Counted from the first letter of the stretch, positions 1 through 9,056 are shown. The stretch is DNA of 64,000 bases from Massilia polaris (GCF_012927275.1 NZ_JABBGG010000003.1:248001-312000); one strand, 5' to 3'. Made by a program: numbers and translations. The notes: generated from the sequence alone by a model not told the origin.

Positions 1-277
1 GGTACAGTCCCGTGCCGGAGCTGGCTAACGGCGCCAGCGCGGTGGCCGTCATCAGCGAAATGATCGCCATCGGCCCCACCGACTGGGTCATGCTGGAGCC
101 GAACAGCGCATACAGCAGCGACGGCAGGATGCTGGCATAAATGCCGACCACGGGCGGCAATCCGGCCACCAGTGCATACGCCATTCCCTGCGGGATCATC
201 ATCATGGCCACCACGATGCCGGCACTGATGTCCCCGGCCAGCATGGCGCGCCGGTAGCGCCTCAACCACTCAAGCAT
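1..277 (-). CDS. SulP-family anion (sulfate) permease, N-terminal part, cut by window edge
   Basis: The minus strand reads from an ATG at 277 with no stop to the window edge, giving about 92 residues that begin MLEWLRRYRRAMLAGDISAG. The stretch MMMIPQGMAYALVAGLPPVVG followed by GIYASILPSLLYALFGSS is the signature start of SulP transporters: the first two membrane spans with the conserved IPQGMAYA motif. SulP proteins are inner-membrane anion transporters (sulfate, bicarbonate and others), usually with a C-terminal STAS domain, which would lie outside the window. The substrate cannot be told from this part. The gene diverges from the short-chain dehydrogenase at 438, so the 160 bp between them should hold both promoters. 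Confidence 0.85.
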   Translation of the reverse strand, partial: MLEWLRRYRRAMLAGDISAGIVVAMMMIPQGMAYALVAGLPPVVGIYASILPSLLYALFGSSMTQSVGPMAIISLMTATALAPLASSGTGLY

Positions 278-437
278 GTATTCGTCCTGCTGCCAAAACC
301 GCAAGCCTATCACGGGGCCCGGAAAAATTTCTAATTTGCATGATTCCGTCGCGGGGAATCAACTATATGTGTGTAAGCGCACCGTCAAGCAGGCGCGCCG
401 CGCCAATACTTTCTCCGATACAGCCAAGGAGAAATCG

Positions 438-1430
438 ATGAGCGAACCGGATGAAACGGGCTTGAACTCGGCCGCCGAAGGCACTGCGGACAAGCAGCGC
501 GCAATCCAGAGCCGGCAGGACCAGAAGGACGCCGCCGGCCAGAAGGAAGAGAGCAAGGAGCCGGTACAGACGGGCAAACAGCAGAAACCGGTGCCGCCAA
601 TGCCGGAACAGCACCTGGTCAAGCCAGGTCTGGAGGCCGCGATGGAACTCAAGCCCCAGTTCATGGCCGAGGGCTACCACGGCAGCCGCAAGCTCGATGG
701 CAAGGTCGCGATCGTGACCGGCGGCGATTCGGGCATCGGCCGCGCCATCGCGGTCTTGTACGCGCGCGAAGGCGCCGACGTCGCGATCATGTACCTGAAC
801 GAACACGAAGACGCGAAAGAAACCAAACGCTGCGTCGAGGCCGAAGGCGCGCGCTGCGTGACGATATCCGGCGACGTCAAAGACATGGCATTCTGCAAGC
901 AGGCGGTCGAACAGGTCGTCAGGCACTTCGGCAAGCTGGACGTCCTGGTCAACAACGCCGCCTTCCAGGAACACGCGCAATCGCTGATGGACCTGACCGA
1001 GGAACGCTTCGACGAAACGATGCGCACCAATATCTATGGCTACTTCCACATGGTGAAGGCGGCCCTTCCCCACCTCAAGCGCGGCGCGGCGATCATCAAT
1101 AACGGCTCGGTGACGGGGCTGAAGGGCTCGAAGAACCTGCTCGACTACTCGGCCACCAAGGGCGCGATCCACGCGTTCACGATGTCGCTGGCGGCCAACC
1201 TGCTCGACCAGGGCATCCGCGTCAACGCGGTGGCGCCGGGCCCCGTATGGACGCCGCTGAACCCGGCCGACCAGTCGCCCGACAAGATCAAGGAATTCGG
1301 CAAGAGCACCGACATGAAACGGCCCGCGCAGCCGGACGAAATTTCGCCCGCCTTCGTGTTCCTCGCTTCGTCGGTCTGTTCGAGTTACATCAGCGGCATC
1401 GTGCTGCCGATCACAGGCAGCGTGGGCTGA
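438..1430 (+). CDS. SDR-family NAD(P)-dependent oxidoreductase
   Basis: A 330-residue classical short-chain dehydrogenase with an unusually long, Gln/Lys-rich, probably disordered N-terminal extension of about 85 residues. The cofactor motif TGGDSGIGRA lies at about 94-103, and the catalytic YSATK gives Tyr237 and Lys241. This layout matches the YghA/YhdG-like general-stress dehydrogenases, whose true substrate is mostly unknown. The open frame runs upstream to 276, but the ATG at 438 is preferred because AAGGAG (426-431) sits six bases before it. Ku starts 38 bp after the stop on the same strand, so this gene, Ku and the small membrane gene may form one transcript, perhaps a stress or stationary-phase unit (inference). 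Confidence 0.85.
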   Translation: MSEPDETGLNSAAEGTADKQRAIQSRQDQKDAAGQKEESKEPVQTGKQQKPVPPMPEQHLVKPGLEAAMELKPQFMAEGYHGSRKLDGKVAIVTGGDSGIGRAIAVLYAREGADVAIMYLNEHEDAKETKRCVEAEGARCVTISGDVKDMAFCKQAVEQVVRHFGKLDVLVNNAAFQEHAQSLMDLTEERFDETMRTNIYGYFHMVKAALPHLKRGAAIINNGSVTGLKGSKNLLDYSATKGAIHAFTMSLAANLLDQGIRVNAVAPGPVWTPLNPADQSPDKIKEFGKSTDMKRPAQPDEISPAFVFLASSVCSSYISGIVLPITGSVG

Positions 1431-1468
1431 TTTTTTTGAAGGACCGGCTCGCCGGCGAAAGGACGCAT

Positions 1469-2464
1469 ATGGCTCGCAGTTTATGGAAAGGCGCCATCAG
1501 CTTCGGGCTGGTGCACATCCCTGTCGAGATGTACCCGGCAGTGCAGAACCACACGCTGGACCTGACCATGCTCGACCGCCGCGACTTTTCCCCGGTCGGC
1601 TTCAAGCGCTACAACAAGAACAACCAGAAGGAAGTGAGCTGGGACGACATCGTCAAGGGCTATGAATACGCCAGCGGCGAGTACGTGGTGCTGTCGGACG
1701 AAGACCTGCGGCGCGCCAATCCCGAAGCCACGGGCACCATCGACATCCTGGCGTTCGTCGACGCCGGGCAGGTGCCGCTGCTGTTTTACGAACAGCCCTA
1801 CTACCTCGCGCCCGGCAAAGGCGGCGACAAGGTGTACGCGCTGCTGCGCGAAACGCTGCGCAAGGCTGGCAAGGTCGGCATCGCGCGCGTCGTCATCCGC
1901 GTCAAGCAGCACCTTGCAGCGCTGGTGTGCGTGGGCGACACCATTGTGCTGAACACGCTGCGCTACGCCGACGAAATCCGTGAGGCCGGCGAACTGAAGA
2001 TACCGGCATCGGACGCCAAGGCGGCCCAGCTGTCGGACAAGGAACTGAAAATGGCGATGGCGCTGGTCGAGGGCATGAGCGAGGAATGGCGTCCCGAGGA
2101 ATACCACGACACCTACCGCGAGGATGTGATGGCGCTGGTGGAGAAGAAAGTCGCCGCCAACGAAACCAAGGCCATCACCATGCCGGGCAAGGAGAAGGCT
2201 GCGCCGTCGTCGGGCAACGTGATCGACCTGGTCGCGCTGCTGCAGCAAAGTATCGGCAAGAAGCCGGGCAAGGCGGCGGCGAACGACGACGACGAGGAAA
2301 AAGAGGAGGAAGCAGCGCCAGCGCCGAAGACGCGCAAGGCGCCGGCCAAGTCTGCCTCCAAAACCGCTGCCAAGGCGGCTCCGCGCACGGCAGCCGCGAA
2401 ACCCAGGACCAGAGCCGCGCCCGCGGCCAAGGCAGCCGCACCGGCACGCCGGAAGTCTGCATAA
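1469..2464 (+). CDS. ku: Non-homologous end-joining DNA-binding protein Ku
   Basis: A 331-residue bacterial Ku beginning MARSLWKGAISFGLVHIPVE, the typical start of the family. Ku homodimers form a ring on broken double-strand ends and recruit LigD. The Ku core covers about residues 1-255. The last 75 or so residues are a Lys/Ala/Pro-rich low-complexity tail with an acidic patch, like the basic C-terminal extensions that bind DNA and help dimers thread inwards in other bacterial Ku proteins. The open frame extends upstream to 1247 inside the dehydrogenase gene, but the conserved start and an AAAGGA element (1458-1463) fix ATG 1469. LigD lies 1.5 kb away on the opposite strand, making a complete two-component end-joining system. 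Confidence 0.95.
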   Translation: MARSLWKGAISFGLVHIPVEMYPAVQNHTLDLTMLDRRDFSPVGFKRYNKNNQKEVSWDDIVKGYEYASGEYVVLSDEDLRRANPEATGTIDILAFVDAGQVPLLFYEQPYYLAPGKGGDKVYALLRETLRKAGKVGIARVVIRVKQHLAALVCVGDTIVLNTLRYADEIREAGELKIPASDAKAAQLSDKELKMAMALVEGMSEEWRPEEYHDTYREDVMALVEKKVAANETKAITMPGKEKAAPSSGNVIDLVALLQQSIGKKPGKAAANDDDEEKEEEAAPAPKTRKAPAKSASKTAAKAAPRTAAAKPRTRAAPAAKAAAPARRKSA

Positions 2465-2472
2465 GGAACTGA

Positions 2473-2727
2473 ATGGCAGAATTTTTCGCACTGCTCGAAT
2501 GGCCTGCCATGGCGATCAGCCTGGCCGCTGCGTATCTGTTGGCGTCACAGAAGCCGGAGAAGCGCATCATCGCGTTCTGGCTGCTCATTATCGGTAACGT
2601 CATGTGGATCGCGTGGGGATGGGGCGAGGATGCGTTGGCGCTGATCGCCCTGAATGTGGGGCTGATGGTGCTGAATGTGCGGGGAATCTTCAAGAACGAA
2701 CACAGCGCGGAAACCACGGCCGGCTAA
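2473..2727 (+). CDS. Small hydrophobic membrane protein, unknown function
   Basis: An 84-residue protein starting MAEFFALLEWPAMAIS, eight bases after the Ku stop, so almost certainly co-transcribed with it. It has about three hydrophobic segments: near 8-24, 32-50 (FWLLIIGNVMWIAWGWG) and 54-70 (ALIALNVGLMVLNVRG). Its shape is like half of a small transporter repeat or a YgjV/PnuC-type fold, but no diagnostic motif is visible and I assign no function. The GGAACTGA just before the ATG could act as a weak ribosome binding site. Its position behind ku is the only hint of a role. Confidence 0.6.
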   Translation: MAEFFALLEWPAMAISLAAAYLLASQKPEKRIIAFWLLIIGNVMWIAWGWGEDALALIALNVGLMVLNVRGIFKNEHSAETTAG

Positions 2728-2850
2728 CTCCGCGCGTCGGATTCCCTGTAGCGAGCGAAATCGGCAGAAAGGCGCGCAGGGCCAGTCAGGTGAATGCTGG
2801 CGTGCGCGCCATCCGTGTGCGAATTCATCGGCACCGGCGAGAGCGTTCCC

Positions 2851-3798
2851 TCATCGCGGATCGCGCCGCAGCGGACGCACGGAGCCGACCCGATCCCGCA
2901 GCCCATAGGAGTCCAGGTCGGGAGCGTTCCGGTCCAGCGTGACGCAGCGGCCGGCGAAGTTACTGCCTTCGCACAGCTCCCACTCCCCGCCTTCAATGGC
3001 TGCACTCTGCGCACGACTGCCATTTTCCGATAGATATTCCACCGCCCCCCTGAAAGTCGTGGCGGCTCCGCGATAGTCGGGCCGGTCGAACAGGACAAGC
3101 GACGTGTCGCCGCCTGACGGAGGAACGGGACGGGCGCGGGGGACCGGTCGCAGCGATGCTACACGCCCGCGCAAATTATGGACGCGGAGATCGGGCACGC
3201 TGTTGTTCAGGATGATGCACCGCCCCCGGTAGTTGGGGCGCTCGCAGAGCTCCCACACGCCTCGACCGATGGTCACGCTCTGCACACGCCGGGCGACATT
3301 CGGGACCGGCCCCTTGAAGTTGGACGGGCGGCCGCGGTAATTGGGTTGATCGAACAGAACAATGTACCAACCGCGCTGCGACCCTGCTCCGGGACCGTAG
3401 CCAGGAACATAAGGAGGAGCAGTTCCGGCGTCGGGAGGGAGGTATTCATCGCCAACCCGTCGTGCCGACGAAATCGTATCGTTCCAGGAACCCCGCTGCA
3501 GATCGCGTTCCTCGCCGGCAACGACAACACAGCGCCCCCTGTAAAACGCATCCTCGCACACTTCCCATCGCTCGCCGGGCTCCACCCTCAAGCTGGAAAT
3601 CGTGTCGTTGATACCGGACCGCCTCAGGTCGGGCTCGTCTTGACGGAAGGTTGCAATTGCGCCGCGAAAATTGACGTCGGTATAGACCGTTAGCCCCACG
3701 CCTCCTATCTCGCGTTGCTCCTGGGAAAAGCTCGGCACCGTTGTGCTTATGGCGACTAGTGCGAGCAGGGAATAGACAATCGAACTGATGGTTCTCAT
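2851..3798 (-). CDS. Secreted protein with three beta/gamma-crystallin domains
   Basis: A 315-residue protein with a Sec signal peptide (MRTISSIVYSLLALVAISTT, cleavage probably after about 26). Six Greek-key motifs follow, arranged as three two-motif domains at about 32-120, 140-225 and 230-312. The repeated elements are of the forms FYRGRC, NYRGR and WELCE, then an RVxSLRP-type end. The paired Cys in each domain (for example ELCERPNYRGRC) probably form disulfides, which fits an exported protein. Bacterial beta/gamma-crystallins often bind calcium, but I see only loose (D/N)(D/N)xS-like loops such as NDTISS. The ATG at 3798 is preferred over the upstream 3906 because it follows an AGAGGAGAA site and starts a clean signal peptide. 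It sits between ku and ligD; a link to repair is not implied. Confidence 0.8.
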   Translation of the reverse strand: MRTISSIVYSLLALVAISTTVPSFSQEQREIGGVGLTVYTDVNFRGAIATFRQDEPDLRRSGINDTISSLRVEPGERWEVCEDAFYRGRCVVVAGEERDLQRGSWNDTISSARRVGDEYLPPDAGTAPPYVPGYGPGAGSQRGWYIVLFDQPNYRGRPSNFKGPVPNVARRVQSVTIGRGVWELCERPNYRGRCIILNNSVPDLRVHNLRGRVASLRPVPRARPVPPSGGDTSLVLFDRPDYRGAATTFRGAVEYLSENGSRAQSAAIEGGEWELCEGSNFAGRCVTLDRNAPDLDSYGLRDRVGSVRPLRRDPR

Positions 3799-3915
3799 CG
3801 TTGTTCTCCTCTTGTTCTCTTGCTTGTTTTCCTTACGGTACAACAGGATCAGTTTGGCACAAAACCGGTGATTGTCCAGTTCTGTCCACGGGGCCGGAAA
3901 GGGCATCCTGGAGGT

Positions 3916-6447
3916 CTACTCAGTTACTTTGTACCCCATTTTTTTCATTGCCGCAGCCAGCGTTTTAGCACTCTTCGCATACGCGGCCCACGGCTCATTG
4001 CCGCGATCGAGCCTGGTGTGCGCGTTGTGCACGTTCCACTGGTCGCCGGCCTTGACCACACTCAACTCATCCCACGCCAGCGGCACCGAGATGCCCAGTC
4101 CCGGACGCACCCGCGCCGACCAGGCACACGCCGTCGTCGCTCCGCGTCCGTTGCGCAAATAGTCGATGAATATCTTGCCAACCCGGTTGCGCGGCCCGCT
4201 CTTGAACGCGAACCGGTCCGGCAACGTCATCGCCATGTGCTGCACGATCGCTTGCGAATAGTCCTTGACCGTGTCCCAGTCATACCCGCCCTTGATCGGC
4301 ACCACCACGTGCAGGCCTTTGCCGCCGCTGGTCTTGAGGAAGCCGGGCAGCCCGAGCTCGTCGAGGAAGGCGCGCATCAGTTGCGCGGCTTCCTGCATCG
4401 TCGGCCATTCCACGCCCTCGCCTGGGTCAAGGTCGAACACCATGCGGTTCGGCGTTTCATATGCCCTGCCGGTCGCGTTCTGCGTGTGGAACTCAACCAC
4501 GTTCCATTGCGCGGCCGAGAGTATCCCCCGGGCGCTGCCGACTTCCAGCATCGGCGGGTGGTCCGGGTCGAGCGCCTGGTCCATCTGCTTCATGCCGGGA
4601 AGCTTGCCGACTTCGGCGTGCTTCTGGAAAAACAGCTCCCCGCCCACGCCAGCAGGCGCCCGCACCAGCGATACCGGCCTGCCCTTCAGGTGCTCCATCA
4701 TCAGCGCACCCACCAGCGCGTAGTAGCGCACCAGTTCAATCTTGGTGGTGCCGCTTTGCGCGTCGATCACGCGGTCTGGATTGGTCACCTTGAGGCTGGC
4801 CGGCAGCTTGCCGGCCGGCGCCACCGGTTCAGTCGATTTCGATTGTGCGGCCATGGAGTCCTCCAGGTGTCTGGCTGTTTCGCGTTTGATCCCTTTGGCC
4901 GGCTTGTCGTCACGCAGGCCCTGGAAGACGGCGTGACGTACCGATCCGGTCCTGGTCCATTCGGCGAAACTCACTTCCGCGATCAGTTTGGGCTTGACCC
5001 AGTGCGGCTTGCGCCCGGCCACCGCTTTGGGCGGGAACGGACTCTTGTCCGTGTCGAGTGCTGCCAGCTGTTTCTTCAGCTCGCGCAAGGTCGCTTCATT
5101 GAAGCCGCTGCCTACATTGCCGGCGTACTGCAGCACGCCGTCCTTGTCGTACACGCCAAGCAGCAGCGAGCCGATACCGGTGCGCGAGCCTTGCGGGTCG
5201 GTGTAGCCGCCGACGACGAATTCCTGCCGCTGGCCGCATTTGAGCTTGATCCATTCGGGCGAGCGCCGTTCGACATAACGCGAGTCGCGCCGTTTGCCGA
5301 TAACGCCTTCCAGGCCCATCTTGCAAGCGGCGATGACCAGCTCCTGCGGATCGTTTCCGAATTCGGCGCTGAAGCGCACCATGTCGGAGGGCGCTTTCTC
5401 CAGCAGGGACTGCAGCATCGCGCGCCGCGCTTCCAGCGGCACTGCGCGCATGTCGTAGCTGTTGCAATATGGCGCATCAAACACGAAGTAAACGATTTCC
5501 GCCGTATTGGAACCGTCGAACGCCAGATGCAGCATGCCGAAGTTCGGTTTGCCGTTTTCGTCGTGGACGACGATCTCGCCGTCGTACCAGCCGTCGGGAA
5601 GCGTCATCGCGGCCAGCCCTTTCTGCAGGGTCGGCAGCTTGTGGGTCCAGTCGTGTCCATTCCGCGTAAACAGCCTGACCTGCTTTCCTTCCACGCGCGC
5701 CAGCAGCCGGTAGCCGTCGAACTTGATCTCGAATATCCAGTCTTCGGGCGTAGATGGAGGGCTGTCAACCAGCGTCGCCAGCTCGGGCGACAGCATGGAA
5801 GGCAGTGCGGCCTTGACCGCTTCAGGCTGCGCCTTTCCACGCGCGGGCTTTGCCGCCGTCGCCGGCCTTACTTTCGCCTTGCCGGCGCCGGGCATCGTCA
5901 GCGCCTTGACGCTGTCGGGCATTTCGTCGACCACCGAGAACTCCGTCGCCGGCCGCGCGTAGTCGTCCTTCTCCTTGATCAGCAACCAGGGCTCCTGTTT
6001 TTCACCCTTGCCCTTCATCCGAACCAGCACCCATTTGCCGTGCATTTTATGGCCATGGATTTCGAACTTGAGGTTGCCGCTTTCGTAGCCTTCATGCGGA
6101 TCGCCGAGCGGCTCCCACGTGCCCTTGTCCCAGATGATGACCTTGCCGGCGCCGTACTGCTTCTCAGGGATGGTGCCTTCGAAGTCCGAGTACGAGATCG
6201 GATGATCTTCGACGTGGACCGCCATCCGCTTGTCCTTGGTGTCGTAACTCGGGCCTTTGGGAACGGCCCAGCTTTTCATGGTGCCGTCCAGTTCCAGGCG
6301 GAAATCGTAGTGCAGGCGGCTTGCCCAGTGTTTCTGGATCACGAAGGTGAGCTTCCCCACCGCCACGTTGCCGCCCGCGGCAGGTTCCGACGTGATCGCG
6401 AAGTTGCGTTTGGCTTTGTACACCTTGAGCGGATCGGCGGTTGCCAT
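3916..6447 (-). CDS. ligD: Multifunctional ATP-dependent DNA ligase LigD (phosphoesterase-ligase-polymerase)
   Basis: An 843-residue enzyme with all three end-joining activities in the Pseudomonas-type order. The 3'-phosphoesterase domain is at about 10-165, with metal ligands His40, His46, Asp48 and His82 spaced exactly as in Pseudomonas LigD. The ligase nucleotidyltransferase and OB domains follow at about 215-525, with motif I EIKFDGYR and adenylated Lys242. The primase-polymerase domain is at about 548-843, with the catalytic pair Asp672/Asp674 in FDLDPG. Lys/Ala-rich linkers separate the domains. LigD trims, fills and seals double-strand breaks recruited by Ku. It converges with the ku transcript, with a crystallin-type gene between, and probably has its own promoter upstream of 6447. 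Confidence 0.95.
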   Translation of the reverse strand: MATADPLKVYKAKRNFAITSEPAAGGNVAVGKLTFVIQKHWASRLHYDFRLELDGTMKSWAVPKGPSYDTKDKRMAVHVEDHPISYSDFEGTIPEKQYGAGKVIIWDKGTWEPLGDPHEGYESGNLKFEIHGHKMHGKWVLVRMKGKGEKQEPWLLIKEKDDYARPATEFSVVDEMPDSVKALTMPGAGKAKVRPATAAKPARGKAQPEAVKAALPSMLSPELATLVDSPPSTPEDWIFEIKFDGYRLLARVEGKQVRLFTRNGHDWTHKLPTLQKGLAAMTLPDGWYDGEIVVHDENGKPNFGMLHLAFDGSNTAEIVYFVFDAPYCNSYDMRAVPLEARRAMLQSLLEKAPSDMVRFSAEFGNDPQELVIAACKMGLEGVIGKRRDSRYVERRSPEWIKLKCGQRQEFVVGGYTDPQGSRTGIGSLLLGVYDKDGVLQYAGNVGSGFNEATLRELKKQLAALDTDKSPFPPKAVAGRKPHWVKPKLIAEVSFAEWTRTGSVRHAVFQGLRDDKPAKGIKRETARHLEDSMAAQSKSTEPVAPAGKLPASLKVTNPDRVIDAQSGTTKIELVRYYALVGALMMEHLKGRPVSLVRAPAGVGGELFFQKHAEVGKLPGMKQMDQALDPDHPPMLEVGSARGILSAAQWNVVEFHTQNATGRAYETPNRMVFDLDPGEGVEWPTMQEAAQLMRAFLDELGLPGFLKTSGGKGLHVVVPIKGGYDWDTVKDYSQAIVQHMAMTLPDRFAFKSGPRNRVGKIFIDYLRNGRGATTACAWSARVRPGLGISVPLAWDELSVVKAGDQWNVHNAHTRLDRGNEPWAAYAKSAKTLAAAMKKMGYKVTE

Positions 6448-6507
6448 GGCCTGCCTTGTATTTGACGATATCGCCGAGTCTAGAATCCGCGCGCCGGGAA
6501 AACTGTA

Positions 6508-6519
6508 CGTTAGCTAACG
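6508..6519. promoter_or_regulatory. Perfect 12-bp palindrome CGTTAGCTAACG, possible operator
   Basis: CGTTAGCTAACG is a perfect inverted repeat in the 173-bp gap between the divergent ligD and 2-hydroxyacid dehydrogenase genes. It is AT-richer at its core than the surroundings and resembles dimeric repressor operators. It is 60 bp before the ligD start and about 100 bp before the dehydrogenase start. There is no matching regulator gene next to it, so its role is a guess. Confidence 0.3.
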
Positions 6520-6620
6520 GTTCGTCAGTGGTTGTCAAGTTAACGCGGTCTTAGCAGCCGCTGTCGAGTTGGTCTACAATCGGATGCGGTGCATATCGAA
6601 ACCCAGCCGGCAGAGGCCAC

Positions 6621-7565
6621 ATGGAAAAAATCGTTTTTCTCGACCGCGACAGCCTCGACGCCAACGTGCGCCGCCCCTCCTTTGAGCATGAGTGGAGCGA
6701 ATATCCGGGCACGACGCCCGCCGATGCCGCCATCCGCCTGCAAGACGCCACCATCGCCATCACCAACAAGGTCCCCCTGCGCGCCGCGGATATCGCGCGC
6801 CTGCCCGCACTGAAGATGGTCGCCGTAGCCGCCACCGGAACCGACAACGTCGACCTTGCCGCCTGCCGCGAACGCGGCATCGTGGTGTCGAACATCCGCA
6901 ACTACTCGCTGGTGTCGGTGCCCGAACATGTATTCACCCTGATCCTCGCGCTGCGCCGTAACCTGCTTGCTTATTCCGCCGACGTCGCGGCCGGGCGCTG
7001 GCAGGCGCAGGAACGCTTTTGCCTGCTCGACCATCCGATCGGCGACCTGGCGGGCAGCCGGATCGGCATCGTCGGTTATGGCGCGCTGGGGCACAAGGTG
7101 GCGCTGCTGGCGCGCGCGTTCGGCATGGAGGTGTGCGTGATGTCGCGCTCGCCGGTGTCGGACCCTGGCGCCACGGTGCTGCCGCTGCCCGAATTGCTGC
7201 GCAGCTGCGACATCGTCAGCCTGCACCTGCCGCTGAACGACCAGACCCGCAACATGATCGGCGCAGCGGAACTGGCCACGATGAAGCGCACTGCCCTCCT
7301 GATCAACACCGCGCGCGGCGGGCTGGTCGACGAGGCCGCGCTGGCTGCGGCATTGCGCGAAGGCGTGATCGGCGGCGCCGGCTTCGACGTGTTGAGCAAG
7401 GAGCCGCCGACGGCAGGCAACCCCCTGCTCGAACTGAACCTGCCGAACTTTATCCTGACGCCGCACGTCGCGTGGGCCAGCAGCGGCGCGATGCAAACGC
7501 TGGCCGACATGCTGATCGATAACATCGAAGCCTTCGCCGAAGGCGCGCCGATCAACGTCCTCTGA
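6621..7565 (+). CDS. D-2-hydroxyacid dehydrogenase (glycerate/hydroxypyruvate reductase-like)
   Basis: A 314-residue NAD(P)-dependent 2-hydroxyacid dehydrogenase. The Rossmann motif GYGALG is at 152-157, and the catalytic triad is Arg232 (NTARGG), Glu261 (KEPP) and His282 (TPHVAW). The family interconverts 2-keto acids and D-2-hydroxy acids such as hydroxypyruvate/glycerate or glyoxylate/glycolate; the exact substrate cannot be read from the sequence. The start follows an AGAGG site. It converges on the L-lactate dehydrogenase gene with a gap of only nine bases, which suggests but does not prove related hydroxyacid metabolism. Confidence 0.85.
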   Translation: MEKIVFLDRDSLDANVRRPSFEHEWSEYPGTTPADAAIRLQDATIAITNKVPLRAADIARLPALKMVAVAATGTDNVDLAACRERGIVVSNIRNYSLVSVPEHVFTLILALRRNLLAYSADVAAGRWQAQERFCLLDHPIGDLAGSRIGIVGYGALGHKVALLARAFGMEVCVMSRSPVSDPGATVLPLPELLRSCDIVSLHLPLNDQTRNMIGAAELATMKRTALLINTARGGLVDEAALAAALREGVIGGAGFDVLSKEPPTAGNPLLELNLPNFILTPHVAWASSGAMQTLADMLIDNIEAFAEGAPINVL

Positions 7566-7574
7566 CGGCGGCCC

Positions 7575-8735
7575 TTACCTGCAGCCTGGCGGGCAGGTCG
7601 ACGGCAACAGGATCCTCCGGTCGACGCGGGTGACGTCGCGCAGGCCGCAGAATGCCATCGTCAGGTCGAGTTCATTGCGGATGATCTCCAGGCAGCGCGT
7701 GACGCCCGCCTCGCCCATCGCGCCGAGCCCGTACAAGAACGGGCGGCCGATGTAGACCCCCTTGGCGCCCAGCGCCAGCGCGCGGATCACGTCCTGCCCC
7801 GAGCGGATGCCGCCGTCCATGTGCACTTCGATGCGCTGCCCCACTTCATCGACAATCGCCGGCAAGGCCTCGATGCTGGACTGCGCCCCATCGAGCTGGC
7901 GGCCGCCGTGGTTCGACACGATCAGCGCATCGGCGCCCGAGTCGGCGGCGAGGCGCGCATCTTCCGGGTCCATGATGCCCTTGATGATCAGTTTTCCGCC
8001 CCAGCGGCGTTTGATCCACTCGACATCGTCCCAAGACAGGGCCGGGTCGAACTGCTGCGAGGTCCAGGATGACAGCGACGACATGTCCGACACATCGCTG
8101 GCGTGGCCGACGATATTGCCGAAGCTGCGCCGCTGCGTGCCGAGCATACCCATGCACCAGCGCGGCTTGGTCATCAGGTTGAGGATGTTCGCCATCGTCA
8201 TCCTGGGCGGCGCCGTCATGCCGTTGCGGATGTCCTTGTGGCGCTGGCCCAGCACCTGCAGGTCGAGTGTCAGCACCAGCGCCGAGCAGCGCGCCACGCG
8301 TGCCCGTTCGATCAGGCGCTCGATGAAGGCGCGGTCGCGCATCACGTACAGCTGGAACCAGAACGGGCGCGTGGTGTTGGCCGCCACGTCCTCGATCGAG
8401 CAGATGCTCATGGTCGACAGCGTGAACGGCACGCCGAATTTCTCGGCGGCGCGCGCGGCAAGTATCTCGCCGTCGGCGTGCTGCATGCCGGTCAGGCCGG
8501 TCGGCGCAAGCGCCACCGGCATCGCGACATCCTCGCCGATCATCACGCTCCTGGTGCTGCGGTCGGCCAGGTTCACCGCGACCCGCTGGCGAAACTTAAT
8601 CTTCGCAAAGTCCTCGGTGTTGGCGCGGTAAGTCGACTCAGTCCACGACCCGGCATCGGCGTAATCGTAGAACATGCGCGGCACGCGCTTTTTTGCAAGC
8701 ACGCGCAAATCTTCAACTGTATTAATGATGGTCAT
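7575..8735 (-). CDS. lldD: FMN-dependent alpha-hydroxy-acid (L-lactate) dehydrogenase
   Basis: A 386-residue member of the FMN-dependent alpha-hydroxy-acid dehydrogenase family, which oxidises L-lactate to pyruvate and passes electrons to the quinone pool at the inner membrane. The start MTIINTVEDLRVLAKKRVPR and the segment YDYADAGSWTE are typical of LldD. The active-site motif SNHGGRQLD carries the proton-abstracting His276, and Lys252 (IIKG) should contact FMN. The length equals that of typical LldD (about 380-396). Other family members use glycolate or mandelate; lactate is preferred on overall similarity. It runs as a single gene, with its promoter presumably in the 230 bp before the tRNA unit. 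Confidence 0.85.
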   Translation of the reverse strand: MTIINTVEDLRVLAKKRVPRMFYDYADAGSWTESTYRANTEDFAKIKFRQRVAVNLADRSTRSVMIGEDVAMPVALAPTGLTGMQHADGEILAARAAEKFGVPFTLSTMSICSIEDVAANTTRPFWFQLYVMRDRAFIERLIERARVARCSALVLTLDLQVLGQRHKDIRNGMTAPPRMTMANILNLMTKPRWCMGMLGTQRRSFGNIVGHASDVSDMSSLSSWTSQQFDPALSWDDVEWIKRRWGGKLIIKGIMDPEDARLAADSGADALIVSNHGGRQLDGAQSSIEALPAIVDEVGQRIEVHMDGGIRSGQDVIRALALGAKGVYIGRPFLYGLGAMGEAGVTRCLEIIRNELDLTMAFCGLRDVTRVDRRILLPSTCPPGCR

Positions 8736-8930
8736 GCGGGCGTCCCGGGAGCTGGTTGTAAACAGGTTTCCTGTAATCTACCAGATGAGCCGGGCAAGCC
8801 GGAAAAATCGAATGCGAACTTTTGGCAACCGGCTCTGGACAAACTGCGGCCGTCCCCCTACAATGCTGCTTCTTCGGACGCGCAAGCCCGGAGGGCAACA
8901 GAGTTTAAGTGCTGAAGTAGAAATTAAAAC

Positions 8931-8959
8931 TTCCGCAAATAAAACGAAGCTGCTACAAT
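8931..8959 (+). promoter_or_regulatory. Putative promoter of first tRNA-Arg
   Basis: TACAAT (8954-8959) ends ten bases before the tRNA, with a poor -35 match TTCCGC (8931-8936) at 17-bp spacing. Weaker than the promoter of the second copy. Confidence 0.5.
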
Positions 8960-8969
8960 GCTTGCCTTC

Positions 8970-9046
8970 GCGGCTGTAGCTCAGCTGGATAGAGTACTTG
9001 GCTACGAACCAAGGGGTCGTGGGTTCAATTCCTGCCAGCCGCACCA
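8970..9046 (+). tRNA. tRNA-Arg (anticodon ACG), copy 1
   Basis: A 77-nt tRNA with encoded CCA. The acceptor stem pairs GCGGCTG with CAGCCGC. The anticodon stem CTTGG/CCAAG encloses loop CTACGAA, giving anticodon ACG (read as ICG), decoding CGN arginine codons. The T arm has the expected GTTCAATTC-type loop. An intrinsic terminator follows directly, so it is a single-gene transcript. Confidence 0.97.
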
Positions 9047-9056
9047 GAATCAGGTT

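Noticed and set aside
3820-6465. 881-codon plus-strand frame opposite ligD
   Set aside because: Antisense shadow of ligD, of Arg/His-rich composition; LigD on the other strand has all catalytic motifs.
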